From: Corbicula japonica
Taxonomy: Eukaryota; Mollusca; Bivalvia; Venerida; Cyrenidae
Length of the DNA stretch: 64,000 nt
Reading direction: 5' to 3'
NCBI GenBank assembly: GCA_038501625.1
Contig: JAZAYU010000007.1
Coordinates: 3,327,685-3,391,684 of the forward strand
Part shown: one piece after another, positions 27,201-39,200 of the stretch
How positions within the stretch are numbered: position 1 is the stretch's first letter
How the letters are laid out: every line of letters begins with the position of its first letter
Program-made: the position numbers and the translations under genes
Notes under the pieces: generated by a model
Told to the model about the DNA's origin: nothing
What the model saw: the letters and a program-made list of their open reading frames with translations, nothing else
The model's database searches: none

Positions 27201-30200
27201 TGGGTGACCAGTGTAGATCCAGATCAGCTGGCACATCCATCATAACCTAATAAATCTAATGCAAACAGTGAAGATACTGATCAGACAGCATTGACGTGTT
27301 AGCTTACCTGGATCTACACTGTTGGCCTATGTGGATCTACACTGTTGGCCCTTCATCTTTGAAGGTAGGTGGTCACTGTGGATCTACACTGTTGGCCCTT
27401 CATCTTTGAAGGTAGGTGGTCACTGTTAACCTACCGTATACCCCCGTTTTAACGCTCCCCCCCTAATAAACGCCCCCTCCCCTTTTTCATTCTAAAATTT
27501 TTCAATCAGGGGCAGAAAGACATTTAAAATTGACAAAAAAGTACAAATAATTAAATTAGATCTTACCTTTTCTGACAATAATCCAGTATTATTCCAACAC
27601 AAATCAATTGAAAACTGTTAAACACTTTTTATTATCACAACTTTAACAATAACGGTAAACTTGTAAGGTATTATTTTTTCGCATAAAATGTTACGCCCCC
27701 GGCGCTAAAACGGGGGTATACGGTATGTGGATCTACACTGTTGGCCCATGTGGATCTACACTGTTGGCCCATGTGGATCTACACTGTTGGCCCATGTGGA
27801 TCTACACTGTTGGCCTATGTGGATCTACACTGTTGGCCCATGTGGATCTACACTTTTGGCCTATGTGGATTTACACTGTTGGCCTATGTGGATCTACACT
27901 GTTGGCCCATGTGGATCTACACTGTTGGCCCATGTGGATCTACACTGTTGGCCTATGTGGATCTACACTGTTGGCCCATGTGGATCTACACTGTTGGCCT
28001 ATGTGGATCTACACTGTTGGCCCATGTGGATCTACACTGTTGGCCCATGTGGATCTACACTGTTGGCCCATGTGGATCTACACTGTTGGCCAGTGTGGAT
28101 CTACACTGTTGGCCCATGTGGATCTACACTGTTGGCCCATGTGGATCTACACTGTTGGCCTATGTGGATCTACACTGTTGGCCCATGCAGATCTACACTG
28201 TTGGCCCATGTGGATCTACACTGTTGGCCCATGTGGATCTACACTGTTGGCCCATGTGGATCTACACTGTTGGCCCATGTGGATCTACACTGTTGGCCCA
28301 TGCGGATCTACACTGTTGGCCCATGTGGATTGGATCTACACTGTTGGACCATGCGGATCTACACTGTTGGCCCATGTGGATCTACACTGTTGGCCCATGT
28401 GGATCTACACTGTTGGCCCATGTGGATCTACACTGTTGGCCTGTGGAACTACACTGTTGGCCCATGTGGATCTACACTGTTGGCCCATGTGGATCTACAC
28501 TGTTGGCCTGTGGAACTACACTGTTGGCCCATGTGGATCTACACTGTTGGCCCATGTGGATCTACACTGTTGGCCTGTGGATCTACACTGTTGGCCCATG
28601 TGGATCTACACTGTTGGCCTGTGGATCTACACTGTTGGCCCTAGGAACTACACTGTTGGCCCATGTGGATCTACACTGTTGGCCTGTGGAACTACACTGT
28701 TGGCCCATGTGGATCTACATTGGTGGCCCATGTGGATCTACACTGTTGGCCTGTGGAACTACACTGTTGGCCCATGTGGATCTACACTGGTGGCCCATGT
28801 GGATCTACACTGTTGGCCCATGTGGATCTACACTGTTGGCCCATGTGGATCTACACTGTTGGCCCATGTGGATCTACACTGTTGGCCCATGTGGATCTAC
28901 ACTGTTGGCCTGTGGAATAACAGCCATATCCTATGAAGTAAAGAGTTAAGTAGACCTATTAAAATCTAAAAGTATGTAAACTGTTTAAATGCATTTAAAA
29001 TTTCAAACAAATCAATCAGTTTTAGAAGCACATTTCAGTTCTTGCAAAAATGCTTTGTACTTTTTTTAACAATATTAATTTAAGGGAATTTATGTTGGGA
29101 AGTTTCTTTGTTTGTTACATCTATTATCATTTTTAAACTTCAATTGTTTTTTTTTTCGGTGCTTTCATTTCAGTGTTGTCAGTCAGTGTTCTCAGTCAAT
29201 GTTACAGACTGAATTGAATGTTGTCAGTCAGAGTATTCATTTAATGTTACAGGACTGAATAAGTGTTGTCAATTAGTGTACTCATTTAGTGTTGCAGAAC
29301 TGAATTAGGTGTTGTCAGTCTGTGTACATGTTCAATGTTACAGGACCGAATTAAGTGTTGTCAGTCAGTGTACTGTTACAGAACTGAACAAAGTGTTGTC
29401 AGTAAGTGTACTCATTTAATGTTACAGAACTGAATAAGGTGTTGTCAGTCAGGGTATTCATTTAATGTTACAGGACCAAATATATTGTTGTCAGTCAGGG
29501 TATTCATTTAATGTTACATAACCAAATAAATTGTTGTCAGTCAGGGTATTCATTTAATGTTACATAACCAAATAAATTGTTGTCAGTCAGGGTATTCATT
29601 TAATGTTACAGAACCCAAAAAATTGTTGTCAGTCAGTGTACTTGTTTAATCATACAGGACTATATAAGTGTTGTCAGTCTGTGTACACATTCAGTGTTAC
29701 CGGACTGAATAAAGTAATATCAGTCAGTGTACTCATTTAATGTTACAGAACTGAATAAAGTGTTGTCAGTCAGGGTATTCATTTAATGTTACAGAACTGA
29801 ATATAGAATTGTCAGTCTGTTGACTTGTTCACTGTTACAGGACCAAATTAAAATGTTGTCATTGAGTGTAGTAATTTAATGTTGCAGAACTGAATTATGT
29901 GTAGTCAGTCTGTGTACTCGTTCCATGTTCCAGGACCAAATTAAGTGTTGTCATTGAGTGTTCTCATTTAATGATACAGAACAAAATAAACTGTTGTCAG
30001 TCTGTGTACTTGTTCAATGTTACAGGAAATAATTCATTGTTGTCCTGACCATCAGTGTACTCATTTTATGTTGTAGGAAATAGTACAAGTCTAACACATT
30101 TGTTAAATTTAACACAGAAATTTTTTGAATAATACTTAGATTTTAACAAGAATTTTGTTAAATAAAACTTAATGGAAAGATTAGAAACATCTCATGAGTG

Positions 30201-33200
30201 AAAAATACAACTAAGTCTGAAGTATTACTGTTTATTTTTAATTTTAATTATATCCTTTTTCCTTTCTTTTGGATATTATTATACCATTACCTTAGTGCCA
30301 AAATGGTCTGATTAACAATAAGGAGTTTTACTGTTATTGCACTAAGATGATGTTATTTTCTTTCATTACTGAGAAGCAATTAAGCAATGATCTTCTGTTG
30401 TTAAATATTGTCTATTTGGAGAATCATAATATCGAACAGATATGGCTTATATACTATAAATGATCAATGTAGATCCAGATCAGCCTGCACATCCTTACAA
30501 TCTGATCTGAATCTACACTGTTTTGCTTCTTGGTCAGAAATAACTTCATGAATCTAAAAGTGAAAAGTGTAGATTCTGATCAGACAGCACATATCTGAAT
30601 GTCAAATCTGAATGTGATCTACATCTACACATTGGATAAAAGCTGTATACATGAATTAATGGTTAAAATTACATAGTTTATGCTATTTTTCTTCATAAAT
30701 GGTATGTTGCTATAGATATACAAGTCATGTATTAGGGTAATTTCTTAGAATTTTCACAGAGATTTCCATTCTTTCTGAGATACTTTTTACGACACTTGTT
30801 TTCTTAATTTCAGTGGGAGTCTTTCAAGTCCTTAGTTCGAGGGAAATCTGGGGCTAAGGAAAAACCTGTAAAGGTGACGATATCTGCCGTATGTGTGGAG
30901 AGACGTCGCAGGAGTAATGATAATCCAGATGCATTTCCCATCATGCAGCGTGCACGTCGTACAGACATGTTCATGTTGGTGGATTACACAGCTCAGAATC
31001 TCGCGGAGCAGTTATGCTTGATTGAACAGGTATGTATGACAAAGTGAGCTTGTGGGTCATGCCCTCTGCTGGGGATGTATTGGTTATACCCAGGGTATTA
31101 ATTTATGTTTATTTCTTGGACAGATTGATATGCATGTCAGGAATTGTAATTAAACATTAACTCCATGGATATGCAATTAATCACATAGGGTACCAATGTA
31201 GATCCAGATCAGCCAGCACTTTTGTGCCATCTGATATGGATCTGTAGGGTTGAGTTGTTGATCAAATTCTGATAGAAATAATTCTCTTTCCTAAGAAAGT
31301 TGAAATTTCCAATTTTAGTTAAAATGATACATAATTTATTCTCAATCTGAACAGTGCTGGCCCCATTCCCAAAATGGTGGAAACAAAAACACACTAAAAT
31401 TTGAAATTTCGTTATAATATAATTATGAGGTAGAATTGTAAGATACCCTTGAATATACTGACCCTGTATGCAGGGGTGTAGCTTAACCATATAGTATGTG
31501 TATGGAAACCTTGTTGGGGGTTCTGATTACATTTTTGTGATTTGCTTAACTTTGTCATAATATAACTGAATAAAGGAAAACAAACTCCAATCTTTCACTA
31601 TGCATTTCGAGTTTATTTGACTCTTCCTCCAGATAAATGTTATTATATCAACATCAGGCAACACATGTTCCAAGAAACATCAAATTCTAGTCTTCTTAAC
31701 CCTTTACTCCATATATACACATTTTTACGCATGTTCGACCAGTGTAGATCCAGATCAGCTGGCACATCAGTGCCATCTGATCAGGATCTGCACTGGTCAC
31801 ATTTTGGTCAGAAATAACCTAATGAATCAAAAAGCAAACAGTTTAGATCCTGATGAGACGCCACAGATGTGCCGGCTGATCTGGATATAAACTGTTCGCC
31901 CATGCAGTAAAGGTGTGTCTATGGAGGAAAGGGTAAGGTCATCGGTGTGAAGACATAACATTACATTTGGATGTTTCATTAGTTTGACAATTTGATTGCA
32001 AAAAGGGTATTTTGCGTACCAGGAGCTAGCCACATGCCATTTAACATTTAATGGTGTTGAAATTTTTGTTGTACTAGGATATTAAAGTCTAAGACTACAT
32101 CCAAATTCTGAGAAATAAAAGCTTTTAATTTCCCCTTATTTTATTGTTTTCCACCAAACTGGCTGAAAATATTTCACATATTAATGTTTAGAAAGCCTTT
32201 TAATACTTCCTTTTTGTTGATTATGTACGGAACACGGTAGTAATAAACAACTCTGGTTTGAAGGTAGATATTTTTTATAGGATTCATCTATTGAATACAT
32301 CTAAGTGTAGCTTTAAATGAGCTGTGAGATGATCATTGGCCATGAAAGGTTTCCAACCTCCTGCAATAGGATGCTTCATAGCAATCCTGCAAGTTTTCTT
32401 TTCTTTATTGCTTAAAGTAGTTCAGGAGGTGCTATAATTGGTGAAGAGCATTTGTAACTGAAAATCTGGATGTGGCACAGTTTTTCTTGCCCAACAGATT
32501 TTAACAGATTTTATTGTCTTCCCAGAAATTAATTAATTAATACTTAATATTGGTAATTACTTAACTCCTGAGATAGCTGTAATCCCATTGGTGAACATCC
32601 TTGTCATCTGATCAGGATCTGCACAGTTTACTTTTAGATTCATTAGGTTATTTCTGACCCAAAAGCAACCAGTGTAGATTGAGACAGATGGTACAGATGT
32701 GCTTATAAATTTTTGTCTGATGTATAGTACCATGATAAATATGGATTAAGGATGTGTCTTCAATCATTTTGCAAACATTCCCTGTTGCGATTTATGCAAG
32801 TCATCTGTAAAAATTATTCATAAACCCTAAACTCCGTGTGATAAGGCTGTTATCCATTGGCAAACAGTATAGATCCTGATGAGCCGGCACATCTGCGCTG
32901 TCTTTTATATTATCCTTATCCAAAAGCAAACAATGTAGGTCTAGATCAGGCCGAACAGATATGCCAGCTAATCTGGATTTGCACCGATTGTACTTGTGTT
33001 AAAACTCATGTACTAGCTGTTATTTGGAGAAAAGAGTTACATTCATGTGCATCATACAGCTGATCTGGATCTATACTGTTTGAGCATGTGATAAAACCTG
33101 TATATATGAAGAAAAGGATTACATGTACACTACCCTGTCATATCTGAAAACTGGGACAATGTAATATGTTGACAAATTTACATGTAAATCATACAGAAGG

Positions 33201-36200
33201 TTGTCAGCTCGCATCTTCAGGGACACTGACTGATGTCCATCAGCCTCACTAATCTCCTCTAATCAGGCCCCAAGGTTATAAAGCTGAGAATGGAAACCAG
33301 TCTAAAATCTCAAGCATCTGATTGGCTGAAATGGTGACTGGCTGCCATTCAGCCAATCAGATGCTTGAGATTTGAGACTGGTTTCAGATCTCCTCTAATC
33401 AGAACTATCAAATGTCAAGCCAGAAAATAATAGCCGATTGGACGCTAATAACAGAGATTAGGGCTTTATCTGTCCGTTAGCGAAACAAATACAGACAGTA
33501 CTAATAGGATAGGAGGGGATTAAGTTGTTAGAGCTGGAATATTATCTGACAGGACACTGGCATTTATAGAAATCACCATACTTAATCATAGTACACAAGA
33601 AGAATTTTTACAATTTCTCAGTAAGGTTTCTGTAAACAGTTTGATTAGATTTTTCTGTCAGTAAGTATGGTTCTTATTCAGGGATAGAGAATTTACCCTT
33701 TACCCATTTAATTAAGCAGGGCTTGGCTTAGGTTGTCAGCTTGGATTTTGGCTTTCTTTATAAAACATAGAGAGAAAAACTTCTCCCTTTGAAGAGCAGA
33801 GGGGAGAAGATCTGGACATTTAGGAGATTATTTCTACCAAGCTTTCCTGAGCAATGTTAGACTGTAAATTTATATATATATTTGTATGGCACTAATAATA
33901 TGTGGATTAGGTGGGCAGTTCACACCACAAATTGATAACTGCTGGTAAATATACTCAACAAAAAAAGAAACCTGACACTGTAACTTTGAATAAGTATGAG
34001 GTGCATATTCAAAATCTATATATTTTTGCACCATCCAAAAGAAAATAACCACTGAATCACTTGTTTCATGCACAAAAAATATCAAAATGCATAATTAAGT
34101 TCAAAACATGCACAATTTTTATTAAATACCACAATTCAATTAGCTTTAAATCAGATTCCAGGAAAATACACCAAATATAAAGTGTCAGGTTTCTATTTTT
34201 GTTGAGTATATAACAATAAATTTAAGCATATTTTAGAAAATTGAAAACCACACATTTAAGAACCTATAAAACTACCATTTATCTATAATCTGCAAAATTT
34301 CATGCCCACATATTCTTTCCATGCCCGAAGCTGTTTTAACGTATTAGAACGTGCTGAAATTTTGAGCTCCCAAAACCTGACACTGATGTCTTGTCAGACA
34401 CCTGTAACATAAAATATGTATGCTTTTTTCACGATTTGAAAACACATAACATAAATCTGCTTAAAATTTTAAAATTCCCGTTAATAAGCTTATGTTTGAA
34501 TAAAGCATATACGCTTTTGTATGTTATAGGTATTCTACCTTTTAATGAAATTCAGAATTTTCAACATGGTAAGAAACACAATTAAATAAGGGTAAAACAC
34601 TTTTTTTCACGTTACTGTCTTTTTCTGTAAAAAAAAGTTGAAATATGCATATCAAGAATAGTTCGTTAAAGTTATAGTTACGCTCTGTTACGTAATGGGT
34701 AAAACCAAATCACAAAATTCGGGTTATTGCTGGAAGACTGTAACGGAAAATTCTGAATAACTGTTTTGGAACCACTTTTTATTTTGACAATGAAAGATGA
34801 AGAAACAGCAACACTGTAATTAGATATTTTGTTCTTAAAATTGGACTTTGGTTAAATCACTAATTTTCTTATCAGATTATCTAAGTCACATGTAAACAAT
34901 TTCTGACTATATGGTATTTGAGAGAAAATATGCGATGCATTCAAAGGACTTATAGTTTAAAAATAGTAATCGACGATTCTGTGTTCTTCTAAATAGCCAC
35001 CAAAGCAAGGAATTAAAAAAAAAAGAAATAAAAATCCACGAGTTTCAATTTTTTTATATGTTTTAATACATTTCAGGCATCGTCCAGTTAATCAGGGTCG
35101 GGTTTGTAGAAGTCAGAATTTTTTAATGTTTAATATGTTATGGTCGTGGAAAGGATATGTAAAAATTACCGGTATATGATTTGTGCCATTATGATCAGGA
35201 TTTACACTTTAGATTTTAGATTCATTACCTTAGGTTGTTTCTGACCAAGAAGAAAAGCAGTGTATAGAAGCAGATTTGGGCTGAAGGTTATAAAGCTGAG
35301 ATTGGAAACCAGTCTCAAATCTCAAGCATCTGATTGGCTGAAATGGCGACTTTATAACCTTGGGCACTGATCAGAGCTTCCAGTATCTTGAATTTTAACA
35401 TTCCCCTCTGGATATCATATGTATACAATTATTCCAGGTGTCTTCATATTTTGATTAGTATTTAAAGGTATCTTTTTCTTTCAGGGAATATTCCAGTTGA
35501 CACACCCAGTCCACTATCTAGACTCTAAGTCACAAGGTGTTGGAGTGGCCCTCACCATGAAAGGAACAAAAACTCCAGCCATGACTAGAAGGTAGTTCTT
35601 TATTATCTTTGTATTAAGCCGCAAAACATCACACAGTAATATCACTAGTAGTTTCCTATGAAACATCACAGGGTATGACGAATCGGCTTAGCGTTTTATG
35701 ATAGGGAAAAGTTTTTCCTATTTTATTGAGAAGTCTGTAACATGTTTAAATAAAACTATACTTAGTCCCTTTGCACATGTGTAGCTAATCCCGCACCACA
35801 TGTTACACACATGTATGAGCCATATCACTCTCCAATCAAACATCTTTGAGAAAGCACAATTGTGTTTTTTTGACTTTATTGTCTAATTAATATTTTTAGA
35901 CTTGTGAATATCTGACCAACACACAATAATATTACAATGTCAACCAGGATTTTTGCTCTCTCAATGAAGCATATAGAAAAAAACTTCTCCCTTGGCTGAG
36001 TAGAGGGAGAAGTTCTGGATGTTTGGGAAACTATTTCTCTCAAGTCTCCCTGGGTAACATTAACAAAATTAGAGAAGTGTTAGTTTAGTAAGATTTAGAC
36101 AATAGAGGTTTAACTGAATTGCATAAAATGACTGCCAAAATAGTCTGCGGAACAAGTCCTAATTAGAATTCTTTTTTTACTTTTTGCAAGTTTTTCTCTG

Positions 36201-39200
36201 ATGTTGAGTTGATTACAACAGCATGTTTAATCTGAGACTTTGAGACCTGCCTGCAACAAAATCATAAATATGAATCAGTGGACAGATACATAAAAAATTA
36301 ATTTGTATACAGTATCCCACTTACTCCTTCCGTCAACCCCACCATCAACTATCAGCCTCATTTACAAAAACTGCATGACCAAGAATATATGATAGGTTTT
36401 AAATAAATTCCATTTTGAAGAAAATTGAAAGCATTCTTATGGCATTTGTATTCATTGACTTGATACCCTGCACAGCTTGTTGATCTTACAGACTTCATTT
36501 CTATATATAGTACCATCTTTTGTTACCCTAATTATAAATAACACCCCCATCTGGGCTGAAGGTTATAGGTTTGAACCTATAGTTATTGCAACAATAGATA
36601 CAATCCTAATTTATATTTTACTCAAACCATACTGTGTCATCACCATTTAGCATTTGCTATAAGATGGAGTGGAGTGTTGTAGTGGAGTGTTGGAGTGGAG
36701 TCAGGAGTGCAGTTTGCAGTGAGATTTTGGTGTATCCTTAGATTCAAAAATTGGAGATTTTTTTTTGAAATTTCGGAGCTGAAATTTTGAGTCACTCTTA
36801 CATATTTGTAGCTACTCCAAAATCTCACTCCAGTTTTTGACTCTAATGTCACCTCATAATCTCACTCCAGACTCAACTACAACACTTGACTACAACACTC
36901 CACTCCATATTATAGCAAATGCCTCACACTTACTTAACTGTCTTCAGAATCAAGCTAAACTTAGCCTAATGCAATATATTTATCTGAAGTGTGTTTCCAT
37001 ATTTACACGTCTCATTAAGATAAGAAACGTAATTACCAGCATCCCTTGCAAAATCAAATTTGGCTTGTTAGAGAAGTCATTTAACATACAAAATCTAATC
37101 AAGTTTGATTTCCAAAGTTCTGTTGCTTTTTCTTGTTTTTTAAGTTCATTGCTGAATACAGCATATTTATTTTATGCTCTTCAGTGAATTATAGAATTTT
37201 CCCGGTGAAATAAAAGTGGTATTTCACTGTTTTCAAACAGTGGAATATCATTTTTATTTTCACTGATTTTTTCACGTTGGAACCTAAACGCACATTACAT
37301 TCCGTATAAGAACGTTTAGAAAACGGGCTCAAATTTGGATATATGACGTCATGACATCACGTAATAAACAAAGGTTTTGGTGCCATTTCATGCAATTTTT
37401 CTGTCAAATTTGCACAAATTGTGCACTCAAAGCATAAAATAAAAAGAAAATTTGTTTTTACCAGTGAAAGATAGAAATATATTTCACTTGTGAACTCCGG
37501 AATTATGTATTTGCACGATTGGCTTAGCTAACATAATGTATTATTTTTGTATTTTAAAAACTTGGAAACCAGATAAGGGATCAAGATACTCTGTAATGTG
37601 AAATTTACTTTATCATTCATTAATAGATTACTTTTGATTATAACACTGTTTAGAGATTACTTTTAGTCATGTAATCATATATTACTTTTGATCATTCATT
37701 CAGAGATTACTTTTGATCATGATTTTAGAGATTACTTTTAGTCATCAAATATAATTTATGATCATTTATTCAGAGATTACTTTTATTTAGAGATAATTAG
37801 TTTTGATCATGTGTTTACAGATGACTTTTGGTAATGTAATTCCATCACGGGAAGTACATGTTATATATCCCTCTCACCAAGTAAACAAATAAGAGAGAGC
37901 AGGGTCCAAGATCAACAAATTTAGACTGGAGACCAGTCTATAATCACTAGCATCTGATTGGCTGAAATTGAAACCAGTCTCAAACGCGACCTGTCAAAAG
38001 CTGGAACATTGAGACTGGTCTTCAAACTCACGTTTTAAGCTTGGGCTTCTAATATAATCAGTTACCAAGTCCATCAATCTCACAAAATGTTAGATCTGAT
38101 TACGGCCCGCAGATACCATACATAAGTTATAGCGGTTTTCCCCGATTACTTTTTTGACAAATTGTCAACACAGGACGCATGATTTATAATGCTCGCAAAA
38201 TGATCTGAAGTTGTCAATATTTTAGAAATGAATGCAATACTACATAAACACATATATCTTCAGAAAAATATGCCTTATGCAGACTGTCTACACTTTCTAT
38301 GGTTTAAAATACTATTTTTACTTTCACTTTTGTGATTTTGTAGGCGACAATCTGAAAAAGGTTAGCGATAAAAGCATGTTTTAGTTACTCGTCGTCAGTG
38401 ATAAAAGCATGTTTTAGTTACTCGTCGTCAGAACCTGATAGCGTAGCGGATTTCAGGAGATGATTTTAATCAGATTGCAAGTCCATGAGAGTTTATTGCT
38501 ATTGTTGTTGTAGAAGTGGCATAGAGGAAAGCTTTGGGTTGTTTGTGGAACCACTGCATGACAGCTCGGCTATACAAAGGATGATTGACCATGCCCATGA
38601 AGTGGCCCACTGGGTGGCTGGCGAGATTGTGGCATGTAGTAATCCCAAGGTAGGTTATAGAATGGGGTGCATCTATGGAAAAGGTACCATCTGACAGATC
38701 ATGACGTCAAATTTGAAATGATGTCAAAACTTTGAGCAGGCAACATTACTTCTTATGCATAAAAGTACCATTATGTTGTCAAAAGTTGTAACAAAATATC
38801 CAATAATATGTGAGAAAATAAAAGATAATTGTAAGTTTTTTTCCAACTATAGTAACAACTAAAATGTAGAAAAATATTACGGAAGACACCTTTTCCTGAG
38901 GTGTGCCCCATTTGGAGTTAATTACTATGCTCATGTGGATGTCTTAGCAGTATTCATGGAGAATACCAAACATGATTTTCCCAATGCAGTACATTAACCC
39001 TTTCCTCCATAAATACGCATTTTTTAGCGTGTGCAACCAGTGTAGATCCAGATCAGCTAGCACATCCGTGCCATCTGATCAGGATCTGCACTGGTCGCTT
39101 TTTGGTCAGAAATAACCTAATAAATCAAATAGCGAACATTGTAGATCCTGATCAGACGGCAAGGATGTACCAGCTGATCTGGATCAACACTGTTTGCCCA

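Larger units (their letters stand above)
27176..28949. mobile_element. Family A element expanded to 1.8 kb by internal tandem amplification
   Basis: The left part (CCCTTTCACTCCATTTATTA, then the left arm, spacer and start of the right arm) and the right end (TCCTATGAAGTAAAGAGTTAA) are those of an ordinary ~240-bp copy. Between them the right-arm piece GTGGATCTACACTGTTGGCC has become a large array, interrupted by another MITE (27432-27725). Confidence 0.85.

Noticed and set aside
27725..28949. Three overlapping 300-400-aa open frames (DLHCWPMWIYTVG repeats)
   Set aside because: They are the three readings of a 23-bp non-coding minisatellite; 23 is not a multiple of 3 and the unit has no stop. 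There is no start context, splice signal or homology.
27176..30078. CRISPR array
   Set aside because: The two arrays are head-to-tail repeats with no unique spacers, in an animal intron.
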